From NCBI GenBank assembly GCA_030151885.1, contig JASLCG010000029.1, positions 1 to 64,000 on the forward strand: a stretch of DNA of 64,000 nucleotides, in the 5' to 3' direction. Shown here piece after piece: positions 7,848 to 17,222 of this stretch (the first letter of the stretch is position 1; the number at the start of each line of letters is the position of its first letter). The DNA comes from Bacteroides sp. (lineage in GTDB: Bacteria > Bacteroidota > Bacteroidia > Bacteroidales > Bacteroidaceae). Position numbers and translations under genes: made by a program. Under the pieces are notes generated by a model. That model was not told where the DNA came from. It searched no databases and saw only the letters and a list, made by a program, of their open reading frames with translations.

Positions 7848-9437
7848 ATGAAAAAGAACGTTATTATCATCTTAATAAGCATAAGTTATATACTGTGCTA
7901 TAGTGCTTGTTCTAATATTGATGCTCCTTGGGACTCAAATCAGAGAAGACAAAATGAGCTCTTTTTTAACTCAAGTATTGAATCGGATTTAATAACAAGA
8001 GTAAAGAATAATTCATGGGAAAAAGGTGATAAAATTGGTGTTTATGCATGGAGCACAGGAGAGAGTCTGTCGCCAGTAACTGTAAATCCAGAAATTTATA
8101 ATAGAGCATTTGTTTCTAATGGATCTAATCAGTTTTCAGTATTGCCAGGAACTAACTCTGTTGAATATCCGTCAATAGATAATCCTCTTGATTTTATTGC
8201 TTACTATCCATATTCAGAAAATAAAGTTTTAGAAGATTTTATATTGCCTATAAACTTGTTGGATAATTTGGATGTATTATTTGCAAATAATTTGAAAGAG
8301 GTAGGTAATCCTTCAAAAAAGGCTAATCTTGTTTTCAAACACCAATTATCAAAAATAAGAATAAGGTTTATTTCTAGTGATTTAGATTTAAAAGGAGCAA
8401 AGGTTGTTTTAAAAAATATACCAACTGAAGCTGACTTTAATATTGTGAAAGGAACTCTTTTAACAAAGAGCTTGAAACAGGATTTAGTAGCTAATACCAG
8501 CTTTAATAATAATTCACTCGAAGCTACGGCATTAATCATTCCTGATAGTGGTATAGGGGTTATTACTATTGCAATTACTCTAGAAAATGGTCAGGTTTTT
8601 GTTTGGAAAACTCCTAGTAATTGGAAATGGAGCTCTAATATGGTTTATACAAAAACCTTAGAACTAAGAACAGATAATGCAATTGATCCTGTTGAGCCTA
8701 TTTTAAAAGTTCCATATTTTGAGTATCCATCATTAGATAATATTACCGCAAGACAGATGGTTGTAATGCATATGGATCCAGAGAACTCTTTGCAAAGGAG
8801 TTTTACAATGTTATATGATAAAGATATGTTGTTTGCTTATTGGATAGCTTTTCCACATCATAAGTATTATACAAAAGGTAGTGCTGGAGGTCGCAATGAA
8901 GATTGGAAGAATGACCCTAAAATAGATTCAAAGTATCAACCTCAGTTGTCTAGTAGTTATGTAGGAGGATATTCGCGTGGTCATCAAGTCGCTAGTAGTG
9001 ATAGACAAAGAAGTAAAGCGATGAATAGACAAACTTACTATTTCTCAAATATGACTCCTCAGGTACAAAGCTTTAATGGTGGTATATGGCTTAATTTGGA
9101 AAAAGCTATTCAGAATTTAGTCAACTCTACGAACGATACAATCTATGTTGTAACGGGTGCAGGTGTTTATGATAAGAGTACTATGAAAATGGCTAAAACA
9201 AAGAGTGGTCAAAATACACCAGTACCTGATTATTATTATAAGCTTATGGCTAGAAAAATAGATGGTAATTATAAGACTATAGCTTATTTCCTAAATCACT
9301 TTGGGTCAACAGGTAACTTTACTGATTATAAAAAAACTGTTAAAGAAGTAGAGAAAATTACAGGATTTACTTTTTATCCCAACTTACCAGACCCTAAGGT
9401 AAAAGAAGTTATAGCAGAAGAAATATGGAAAAAATAG
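7848..9437 (+). CDS. Second fimbrillin-like / non-specific endonuclease fusion lipoprotein
   Basis: A tandem paralogue of the preceding gene, 529 residues. It has a lipoprotein signal (YSACSN, Cys about 21), a fimbrillin-like domain (about 35-285) with long runs nearly identical to its neighbour (KIGVYAWSTG, DFIAYYPYS), and a C-terminal NUC endonuclease domain (about 292-529). The catalytic motif reads SRGH instead of DRGH, but H379, the NMTPQ strand and N410 (31 residues on) are all kept, so activity is plausible. Both copies end with almost the same sequence around PDPKVKE. Divergence between copies in the substrate-facing parts suggests different specificity or regulation, which is inference. 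Confidence 0.85.
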   Translation: MKKNVIIILISISYILCYSACSNIDAPWDSNQRRQNELFFNSSIESDLITRVKNNSWEKGDKIGVYAWSTGESLSPVTVNPEIYNRAFVSNGSNQFSVLPGTNSVEYPSIDNPLDFIAYYPYSENKVLEDFILPINLLDNLDVLFANNLKEVGNPSKKANLVFKHQLSKIRIRFISSDLDLKGAKVVLKNIPTEADFNIVKGTLLTKSLKQDLVANTSFNNNSLEATALIIPDSGIGVITIAITLENGQVFVWKTPSNWKWSSNMVYTKTLELRTDNAIDPVEPILKVPYFEYPSLDNITARQMVVMHMDPENSLQRSFTMLYDKDMLFAYWIAFPHHKYYTKGSAGGRNEDWKNDPKIDSKYQPQLSSSYVGGYSRGHQVASSDRQRSKAMNRQTYYFSNMTPQVQSFNGGIWLNLEKAIQNLVNSTNDTIYVVTGAGVYDKSTMKMAKTKSGQNTPVPDYYYKLMARKIDGNYKTIAYFLNHFGSTGNFTDYKKTVKEVEKITGFTFYPNLPDPKVKEVIAEEIWKK

Positions 9438-9475
9438 ATTAATTATTAATAACTGTATTAACCAAAATATATTTT

Positions 9476-11209
9476 ATGAAAAGTTTAAAACAAGTTTTAT
9501 TTACTGCGGCATCTATACTTTTGTTAGGTGCTTGCTCAAGTGAGAAAGACTCATTTGATGGCTTTGATTATAGTGGAAAATCTACTGTTATTTTTTCTTC
9601 TAATATTGAAGGATATACTACTCGAGTTTCTGGAAATGAATGGAATATAGGAGATGCGGTTGGTTTATACGCTATTGAGCCTGGTCAGGAATTGGCAGAA
9701 GCTGCTGTCTATAATGGTAAGGAAAATATTAAATATACTACAGCTGCAGGAGCTGAAGGTAAGTTTGTAGCTGCGATTCAAACTGAAGCTATTCAACTAG
9801 AAGGAAATAAAAAGATTGATGTTATAGGTTACTATCCTTATGTATCAAATATAAGTAATTATAAGTATCCTATTAATGTAAAAGACCAATCTAATTGGGC
9901 TAAGATAGACCTTCTATACAGTGATAATGCTAAAAATGTTGGATTAGGAGCAAATAATAGATTAGTTTTTAAACATCAATTAGCTAGAGTAATATTACAG
10001 GTCGAACCAGGAAATGGAATAGCTTCACTTACTGGATTAAAAGGTGAAAAACTAGAAAATGTTAAAGCTGAAGGCTTAATGGATTTGAAAAATGGAGTTG
10101 TTACATTAGCTGATAATGCTCAAAATGCGACAATAGTTCCCAAAACAACTACTGCTAATAGTAATGTAATTATAGAGGCATTACTAGTTCCTTCGCAAAA
10201 TCTTAATTCTGCAAAATTGACTATGGTTCTTAATGGTCAAGAATTTATTTGGGAACCTAAAAATGATATTATATTAGAGTCTGGTAAAAAGTACACTTAC
10301 AGATTACAATTAGCATCTGATGGAACAGTTATTATTTTAAATCCATCTGGAACTATTGAAGATTGGGTTGAAGGTAATCCGAATGATGATATTGAAGTTA
10401 TTACGCCTGAAGAAGGTGGAACAGAAACTAATGATAAAGTGAGTGTAGATAGTACCACTATGCAGTTTGTAGCTGATGGAGAGGTAAAAGATTTAAACAT
10501 TAAGGCATCTTCACAAGAGTTGTCATGGAGCTTAGTTACAAGTGATGCTTGGATTACAGTGGATAAGGCTGAGGGTAAAGGTTCAGGTGTAGTTAAAGTT
10601 ACTGTATCTAAAAATGCAACAACAACAAATAGAACAGGGACTTTGACACTTAAGTCTGAAAAACAAAATGATATTAATATATCTATTACTCAAGCTGGAG
10701 AAAATACCAGTCAGCCAGGAAAAGAAGTGGAATTCTTTGTAGAGACTTTTGAAAAAGTTACAGGTGGAACAAAACTAGAGAATTTTGAGGCTGAATATAA
10801 AAACTATGTCGATAATCCCAATGCAACATACTCTGTTAGCTATAGTAATGGTATGTTGAGATCTACTTCAAAAATTGATGGTCATATTTGGTTTGGAGCT
10901 AAATATGAGAATTGGTTTAAAATGTCGGATGTTGAAATAGATGGTTATAATAATTTGAAGATTAAATTTAGTTTAGTAGCCAATCAGCCAAATGCTGCAA
11001 ATGCTAATATGATTTCTGTTAAAGTAGATGGAAACTTACTTAAGGCACTACCAAGTGAAACACTTGCAGGAGCTTCTGATTATAAAGAATATGAGTTAGC
11101 TATTCCTCAGCCAGCGAGTAATAAAATAACTGTTGAATTCATAGCTGATTTGAAAACATCTAGCCAAGGTGTACGATTAGATAATATTAAAATAATTGGT
11201 TCAAAATAA
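9476..11209 (+). CDS. Fimbrillin-like lipoprotein with BACON and C-terminal module
   Basis: A 577-residue lipoprotein with signal LLLGACSSEKDSF, whose residues after Cys are acidic as in surface-exposed Bacteroidetes lipoproteins. Domains in order are: fimbrillin-like (about 35-290, with GDAVGLYAI, VIGYYPYVS and LVFKHQLARVILQV), a linker rich in Glu/Gly/Thr, a BACON domain (about 322-409, with LSWSLVTSDAWITV and GSGVVKVTVSKN), and a C-terminal module of about 160 residues ending GVRLDNIKIIG. The C-terminal module recurs in the next two lipoproteins and in the DUF5689 protein of the same block. BACON domains are usually non-catalytic adhesive or spacer domains. There is no catalytic motif, so a binding or scaffold role is inferred. 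Confidence 0.8.
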   Translation: MKSLKQVLFTAASILLLGACSSEKDSFDGFDYSGKSTVIFSSNIEGYTTRVSGNEWNIGDAVGLYAIEPGQELAEAAVYNGKENIKYTTAAGAEGKFVAAIQTEAIQLEGNKKIDVIGYYPYVSNISNYKYPINVKDQSNWAKIDLLYSDNAKNVGLGANNRLVFKHQLARVILQVEPGNGIASLTGLKGEKLENVKAEGLMDLKNGVVTLADNAQNATIVPKTTTANSNVIIEALLVPSQNLNSAKLTMVLNGQEFIWEPKNDIILESGKKYTYRLQLASDGTVIILNPSGTIEDWVEGNPNDDIEVITPEEGGTETNDKVSVDSTTMQFVADGEVKDLNIKASSQELSWSLVTSDAWITVDKAEGKGSGVVKVTVSKNATTTNRTGTLTLKSEKQNDINISITQAGENTSQPGKEVEFFVETFEKVTGGTKLENFEAEYKNYVDNPNATYSVSYSNGMLRSTSKIDGHIWFGAKYENWFKMSDVEIDGYNNLKIKFSLVANQPNAANANMISVKVDGNLLKALPSETLAGASDYKEYELAIPQPASNKITVEFIADLKTSSQGVRLDNIKIIGSK

Positions 11210-11249
11210 AGTTCATGTTATAATTACTAACCTTAAAAATATTATAGAT

Positions 11250-12986
11250 ATGAAGTTAAGAAATATTCTTATGCTTATAGGAGCAACTCTTTTGTGGAGT
11301 TGTTCTTCAGAGCAAGTTATGGAGAATCCTACTTCTATGAGAGGGTTACAATTTACAAGCTCACTATTTGACTATACTGCTCCGACAACAAGAGCGATAG
11401 ATACTAATTGGTCTAATGGAGATAAAATAGGTGTTTATGCAGTTGGTCTAGGAGATGATATTGCTAATCTAGATGCAATAAAGACTAATGTAGAGTATAT
11501 AACTCCTACTGGTGATGGAAATTTTACATCGATAAAAGCTATTGAACTAGATGGTAAAACAGAGCATAAAATTATAGCTTATTATCCTTTCCAGGATGCT
11601 TTAGTGGATACTAGTATTTATCCTGTTAATCTTATAGATCAGTCCAATAGTGAAAAAATAGATTTGTTGTACTCTGATAATGCTAATGGTATTAAAGACA
11701 ATGGACAAGTTGAACTTACTTTTAAACATAAACTTTCTAAGTTTGAACTAATCATTGGTAAAGAAAAAAATGTAGAAAGTCTTGAGGGGCTTACTACTGA
11801 TCCAATTAAGGGATTGATTGCTGAGGGAACTATGAATCTGAATACAGGTGCACTAGAGTTGGCAGAAGGTCAGAAAGATATAGTTGGTTGCCCTATTATA
11901 GATGCAACAGGTAAAAATATAGGTAAAAAATCAGTACAAGCTTTATTAATGCCTGGTCAAAGTATATCAACTATGAGTATTGGTATACATCTTGATGGAC
12001 AAACCTTTGTCTGGAAGCCAATTCAAGAAAGTATTGATGCAATAAATAGCTTACAGTCTGGAAAGTCTTATGTATTTAGAGTAAACTTAAGGAAAAAGGA
12101 AGATGGTAAATTAGTGCTAGTATTACCAAATAACTCTACTATTGAAGAATGGGAAGGTGGCTTTGAAGAACAAGACCCACCAGTATTAGAACCAGAAGAA
12201 CCAGAGATACCTACCAATCCTGAAGATGGAGTCTTTGAAATTAATACAACTTCTTTATCTTTTGATGCAACAGCAGCAAGTAAGAAAATAGAAATTACTG
12301 CTAGTGAGAATATAGATTGGACTCTATCAACTGAGGCAGATTGGATAACTTTAGATCCTATGAAAGGAAAAGGTAATGGAGAGGTAACAATAAATGTATT
12401 GGCCAATGATAAAGCTCAAGAAAGAGCAGGACTTATTAATGTTACTTCTGCAGATAAAACAATTGAGATAACCGTAACTCAAGAAGCTAAAGTAGTAGAA
12501 AATAGTGTAGTTGTTTTGTATGAAGATGGTTTTGAAATAGAGAATAAGACTATGGAATTAAGCTCTTATAATAAATTCATTGAAAACAAAATTACGTTGA
12601 CTCCTAACTTTTCTTATTCTAAGGAAGGTACTAAAATCAATGTTCGTCAAACCTTTGGTGGATGTATTTGGTTCCCTGCAGCAGGAGAAGGTGTGCTGGG
12701 CTTAAATAACATCTCTTCTAAAGACGTTGATAAGATAGTGTTAACATTATCAATGTGTGCTGAAACAACAAATGCTGTTGGTATTGAGAATATTAAGGCA
12801 ACTATAGCTGATAATACTGTATTAGAGATATTACCTAAAAAGATTTTATCAAGTGAATATGAAGATTATACTATAACTATAGATAAAAATCTAATATCCA
12901 GTGAGGAGTTGACCTTAAAGCTGACCAAAATAGAAACCGGAAAAGGTGTTAGAATAGGGAATATTAAGATAGAAGCTTATAAGTAA
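11250..12986 (+). CDS. Fimbrillin-like lipoprotein with BACON and C-terminal module (paralogue 2)
   Basis: Domain order is the same as in the preceding gene. I place the start at 11250 (MKLRNILMLIGATLLWSCSS, 578 residues), because the open frame further up overlaps the previous gene and would bury the lipoprotein signal. The fimbrillin-like part covers about 35-290 (GDKIGVYAVGLG, IIAYYPFQDA, LTFKHKLSKFEL). A proline/glutamate linker leads to a BACON domain (about 328-412, IDWTLSTEADWITLDPMKGKG). The C-terminal module spans about 420-578, with central CIWFPAAGEG and final GVRIGNIKI. It probably arose by tandem duplication with its neighbours. It is probably exposed on the outer membrane, with no enzymatic motif. 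Confidence 0.8.
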   Translation: MKLRNILMLIGATLLWSCSSEQVMENPTSMRGLQFTSSLFDYTAPTTRAIDTNWSNGDKIGVYAVGLGDDIANLDAIKTNVEYITPTGDGNFTSIKAIELDGKTEHKIIAYYPFQDALVDTSIYPVNLIDQSNSEKIDLLYSDNANGIKDNGQVELTFKHKLSKFELIIGKEKNVESLEGLTTDPIKGLIAEGTMNLNTGALELAEGQKDIVGCPIIDATGKNIGKKSVQALLMPGQSISTMSIGIHLDGQTFVWKPIQESIDAINSLQSGKSYVFRVNLRKKEDGKLVLVLPNNSTIEEWEGGFEEQDPPVLEPEEPEIPTNPEDGVFEINTTSLSFDATAASKKIEITASENIDWTLSTEADWITLDPMKGKGNGEVTINVLANDKAQERAGLINVTSADKTIEITVTQEAKVVENSVVVLYEDGFEIENKTMELSSYNKFIENKITLTPNFSYSKEGTKINVRQTFGGCIWFPAAGEGVLGLNNISSKDVDKIVLTLSMCAETTNAVGIENIKATIADNTVLEILPKKILSSEYEDYTITIDKNLISSEELTLKLTKIETGKGVRIGNIKIEAYK

Positions 12987-12998
12987 TTAATTTTATTT

Positions 12999-14426
12999 AT
13001 GAAGTTAAATACAATATATACATTTCTTGTAATGTTAGGAGCAGCTCTTGTAGGGAGCTGCTCATCTAACAATCTTGATGATAGCCCAAAAGAGCATGTT
13101 GAACAATTGAGGTTTAGATCTAGTATTGTTTCAGCTATCCATCACAATAGTGGTTGGGTGAAGGGTGATAAGATTGGTGTTTATGTAATACGTTCTGGTG
13201 TAGATCTTTCTTCTCAGGATATATTATATAATGCTAATAATATCGCTTACGAGACTGATGGTTCTGGTAACTTTACTTCAACTTCGCCTATAATAATGGA
13301 TGGAGTGTCACAGTCAGATATTGTAGCATACTATCCGTATCAAAATAAGATTGTAGACTTTAAAATTCCACTAGATGTTTCAAATCAAGCTAGTATTACA
13401 TCTTTAGACTTTCTATATGCTGATAATATTAGACAAAATAGTATAGAAATAACTCCATTATTACTGTTTAAACACAGCTTATCTAAGCTTGTGCTTGTAC
13501 TTACAGCTGATAGAAAGTTAGAAAATTGGGATTTGTTAAAGCCAAAATCATTGATGGGATTGTCAACCTCCGGAACTGTTAATCTAGTAAATGGGAATGT
13601 AACTAATTCTTCAATAAGTAATGTTATATCTAACATAGGTATATCTGGTTTTGCTGAAAAAAAGGTTGTTGAAGTAATACTTCTACCTCATCAAAATATG
13701 AATTCGGCACTTCTTGAATTTGATTTAGAAGGTGAAAAATTAACATGGTTAGGAAAAAACTTAATTCTTGAACCAGGTAAACAATATACATATAATTTAG
13801 AAGTAAAGGTTGGAGAAGATATTCCAGAGTTAGTGGATTTATCTGCATCTGCTCTTATTGAGGATTGGGATCTTGGTTATATACAATCAGATTCGAGTGT
13901 AATTTATCCTGAAGAATCAAAAGAAAGATTACTCTTTTTAGAAACTTACGATAAAGAGCATAAAGTAGAGAAAGATATTAATAACAAATATCCTAAAATA
14001 AGCGAGTTTGATAAGTTTGATAATAAAAATATTCGATTTTCAGACTCAACAGGAAATGTTGATATACGAAGTACAAAAGCATATCCTAATTTTGTTTGGT
14101 TCCCATCTAATAGAACATCAGAGCTTTTGATAGAGGGGTTAGATTTAAAAAACCTTAACTCAGTTAAAATGCTGGTAAAAGTTACGATAGATATAAACAA
14201 TAAAAAAGGTAATTTTGATGTTCAAAATTTGAAGTTAGATTTTGATGGAAGACCATTTAATGTCCCATCAAAGGTACTAACAGATAATGAGACAAATAAT
14301 AATAAGTTTTATACATTAGAGTATAATAACTTACCAGGCTCTTTTCATAGTGTTCGATTCTATATTGATAGTTCAGAAAATCATGGAATAAGAATAGGTA
14401 ATATTAGCATATTTGGTGTGGAATAG
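12999..14426 (+). CDS. Fimbrillin-like lipoprotein with C-terminal module, no BACON
   Basis: The third paralogue of the series, 475 residues. The lipoprotein signal ends LVGSCSS, followed by an acidic NNLDDS stretch. The fimbrillin-like domain covers about 35-295 (GDKIGVYVIRSG, IVAYYPYQNK, LLFKHSLSKLVLVL). The BACON domain of the two preceding paralogues is missing, which explains the shorter length. The C-terminal module (about 310-475) contains FDNKNIRF, FVWFPSNR and the end GIRIGNISIFG, and is closest to the module at the end of the DUF5689 protein downstream (FDNKNLIF, NVWFPKEK, GLRLANIKF). Only 12 bases separate it from the previous gene. Role inferred as surface binding. Confidence 0.78.
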   Translation: MKLNTIYTFLVMLGAALVGSCSSNNLDDSPKEHVEQLRFRSSIVSAIHHNSGWVKGDKIGVYVIRSGVDLSSQDILYNANNIAYETDGSGNFTSTSPIIMDGVSQSDIVAYYPYQNKIVDFKIPLDVSNQASITSLDFLYADNIRQNSIEITPLLLFKHSLSKLVLVLTADRKLENWDLLKPKSLMGLSTSGTVNLVNGNVTNSSISNVISNIGISGFAEKKVVEVILLPHQNMNSALLEFDLEGEKLTWLGKNLILEPGKQYTYNLEVKVGEDIPELVDLSASALIEDWDLGYIQSDSSVIYPEESKERLLFLETYDKEHKVEKDINNKYPKISEFDKFDNKNIRFSDSTGNVDIRSTKAYPNFVWFPSNRTSELLIEGLDLKNLNSVKMLVKVTIDINNKKGNFDVQNLKLDFDGRPFNVPSKVLTDNETNNNKFYTLEYNNLPGSFHSVRFYIDSSENHGIRIGNISIFGVE

Positions 14427-14472
14427 TGAAAAATAATTTTATAATAGTAAGGTATAAATAAAATCGCAAAGT

Positions 14473-17196
14473 ATGAAAGTTAAATTATTAGCATTTATAA
14501 TAATCCTTTGTTCTTTACCTGGTTTTGCTCAAAAAACCACGGGAGAGTTAAGAGGGAAAGTTATAGATAGTGAACTTAAAGAACCCATTAAGGATGTTCT
14601 TGTAGTATTGCGAGGACATGATTATAGTACAAGGACAAATGAGAAAGGTGAGTTCATCTTTACTAATTTAGAGGGTACTACAGATGTCTTGTTCTTCTCA
14701 TCTGCAAAAGTGATTGGCCGAGAAATACCGGTTAGATTTAACTCTTATGGTGTAACTATAATGGATCCAATAGAGTTATCTCCACTTTCTAATAATAGAG
14801 ATCAATCTTTAATAACAGTTCTTGATGGAGATTTAATAGCTGGAGATGATGAGTCTGGATTAAGTCAAGATGTAAGTCCAATGGTTATTTTATCTAATGA
14901 TGTTTATTTGAATAACGTAGCATACCAATTATCGGCTATGCGTTTTAAACCTCGTGGTTATTCAAATGAATACGATCAAAAATTTATCAATGGTGTAAGT
15001 TTTAATGACCAAGTAAGAGGAGTGTTTAACTTCTCGGGAATTGGAGCTTTAAATGATGTTACTAGAAATGGTGACTCCGGAGATTATTGGTCACCTAATA
15101 ACTTTAGTTTTGGAAACTTAGGACGCTCTGAAAATATTAATATGCGTTCTGGTAACTATCATCAAGGAGGAAAGTTAACGTTGTCTTATACAAATCGTAA
15201 TTATTACTTACGTGGTATGGCATCTTATGCAACAGGTCTTCGAGATGATGGTTGGGCATTTAATATTTCTGTAGGTGGACGTTATGCTGATAGGGGTAAT
15301 ATTCCAGGTACATTTTATCAGAATTTTGCGTTTTCAGTAGGTGCAGAAAAGCAATGGAAGAATGGAGAGCACAGTCTATCTTTTGTTACGTTTGCATCTC
15401 CAGTAAAAAGAGGACAACAATCTGGAACTTTTGATGAGGTGTATAAGTTGAGAGATAACAATTTATATAATCCAAACTGGGGTTATCAAGATGGTAAAAG
15501 ACGTAATTCTAGAGTTGTACGTGCATGGGATCCAACAGCAATTCTATCTCATGTATGGAAAATTAATGAGAGGATGTCTTTAACATCTGGCATAGGTACT
15601 CATTATAATCGTTATGGTGGAACAGCTTTAAATTGGTATAATGCACCAGACCCAAGACCAGATTATTATAGATACCTACCTTCTTATTATGAAGGAGAAG
15701 CCAAAGATTATTATCAATATCTTTGGGAAACGAATGATACTAGAGTAACTCAAGTTAACTGGGACGAAATGTACAATGCGAACTACATTGCTAAACAAGA
15801 AGGTAATGAGTCTGCTTTGTATATGCTTGAAGAAAGAAGAAAAGACTTACTTGAAACATCTGTAAACTCGACCTTTAAAGTTGACTTTAGTAACAATCAA
15901 AAGTTACTAGCTGGTATTGGGTTGAAGAACTCTCAATCTTATCAGTTTAAAACCGTAAAAGATTTACTAGGAGCAGAGTATGTATTAGATGTAGATAAGT
16001 TTGCTGAGAGAGATTTTCCAGGTGACCCTGTTACTATTCAGAATGATTTAAGAAAACCAAATCGTAGGGCTTATAGTGGTGATACGTTTGGTTATGATTT
16101 TAAATTTAATATTAATAGTGCAAATCTTTGGTTTCAAAATATCTATAAATATAGATATATTGATGTGTACTATGGAGGTAAGTTAAGCTATACAGAATTT
16201 TATCGTAAAGGCTTTATGCAGAACGGTAGATATGCAGATAACTCTTTTGGTAGAGGGGATAGACATTCTTTTGTTGACTATGCTCTTAAGGCAGGGTTAA
16301 CTGTTAAACTAGATGGTAGAAATTACATAACAGCAAATGCTGCATATTTAACTCAAGCACCGTTTGTTGATCAAGCATACGTTTCACCTCGTATTGCTGA
16401 TGTAACCTCAAATAACTTAAAAAGTGGTCGTATTTGGTCTGCTGATATTAATTATGTATTCTCTATGCCTCGCATTCAAGGTAGAGTTTCGCTATTCCAA
16501 ACAAACTTCTATGATATGATGCAAAAAAGCAGTTATTATCATGATACAGAAAAGACCTTTGTTAATCACGTACTAAGTGGTATGAATAAGGTGCATAGAG
16601 GAGTTGAGTTAGGTGTTAATTATAAGTTAGATGATAACTGGAGTTTTGATATTGCAGGTACTGTTGCAGAATACTACTATAGCAATAATCCTGACGGTAC
16701 TATCAGTTACGAAAATGGTAAGACCATGAACTTGGAAGAGACAGTTTATATGAGAAACTACTATGTAGGAGGTACTCCACAAATAGCAGGTACATTTGGA
16801 GTAAACTACTTTAACAAAATGTGGTTTGTAAATCTTAATATTAATGGGTTTGGCAGAAATTATATTGATATTGCCCCTATGAGGAGGCTTGCTTCTAACT
16901 ACACAGGTATACAAACAGGAACTCCAGAATTTGACGGGTATCAAAAGTTAACAGATCAGGAAAGATATAGTAGTGCTTATACGGTAGATTTATCGATTGG
17001 TAAAGTGTTTTATTTAAGAAATAGACAGTCTATAAACTTTAACCTTGCTGTAAATAATATTTTTAATAGAGAAAATATTAAGACTGGTGGTTATGAGCAA
17101 GGTAGATTAGACCTTTCTAATCCAGATAAATTTAATTCACGTTATTACTATATGCAAGGAATTAACTGTTTCCTAAATGCAAGTTACAGATTTTAA
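14473..17196 (+). CDS. TonB-dependent outer-membrane receptor
   Basis: A 907-residue outer-membrane transporter. A signal peptide (1-19, ending GFAQ) is followed by a carboxypeptidase-regulatory-like domain (about 24-105, GELRGKVIDSELKEPIKDVLV, FIFTNLEG), a plug domain (about 130-230, with MRFKPRGYSNEYDQKFINGV in the place of the usual plug loop), and a 22-stranded barrel ending SYRF with the C-terminal aromatic. No SusD-like gene is adjacent, so this is not a canonical Sus pair. Its position between surface nuclease lipoproteins and a secreted phosphoesterase suggests uptake of oligonucleotides, nucleosides or phosphate-containing products; this is inference, and iron or vitamin uptake cannot be excluded. 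Confidence 0.88.
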   Translation: MKVKLLAFIIILCSLPGFAQKTTGELRGKVIDSELKEPIKDVLVVLRGHDYSTRTNEKGEFIFTNLEGTTDVLFFSSAKVIGREIPVRFNSYGVTIMDPIELSPLSNNRDQSLITVLDGDLIAGDDESGLSQDVSPMVILSNDVYLNNVAYQLSAMRFKPRGYSNEYDQKFINGVSFNDQVRGVFNFSGIGALNDVTRNGDSGDYWSPNNFSFGNLGRSENINMRSGNYHQGGKLTLSYTNRNYYLRGMASYATGLRDDGWAFNISVGGRYADRGNIPGTFYQNFAFSVGAEKQWKNGEHSLSFVTFASPVKRGQQSGTFDEVYKLRDNNLYNPNWGYQDGKRRNSRVVRAWDPTAILSHVWKINERMSLTSGIGTHYNRYGGTALNWYNAPDPRPDYYRYLPSYYEGEAKDYYQYLWETNDTRVTQVNWDEMYNANYIAKQEGNESALYMLEERRKDLLETSVNSTFKVDFSNNQKLLAGIGLKNSQSYQFKTVKDLLGAEYVLDVDKFAERDFPGDPVTIQNDLRKPNRRAYSGDTFGYDFKFNINSANLWFQNIYKYRYIDVYYGGKLSYTEFYRKGFMQNGRYADNSFGRGDRHSFVDYALKAGLTVKLDGRNYITANAAYLTQAPFVDQAYVSPRIADVTSNNLKSGRIWSADINYVFSMPRIQGRVSLFQTNFYDMMQKSSYYHDTEKTFVNHVLSGMNKVHRGVELGVNYKLDDNWSFDIAGTVAEYYYSNNPDGTISYENGKTMNLEETVYMRNYYVGGTPQIAGTFGVNYFNKMWFVNLNINGFGRNYIDIAPMRRLASNYTGIQTGTPEFDGYQKLTDQERYSSAYTVDLSIGKVFYLRNRQSINFNLAVNNIFNRENIKTGGYEQGRLDLSNPDKFNSRYYYMQGINCFLNASYRF

Positions 17197-17222
17197 ATAA
17201 ATACGATATTAAATTAGTTAGT

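Noticed and set aside
6171..14426. Canonical Mfa/Fim fimbrial operon
   Set aside because: No usher-like or anchor genes of fimbriae are present, and the proteins carry nuclease, BACON or other modules after the fimbrillin-like domain.
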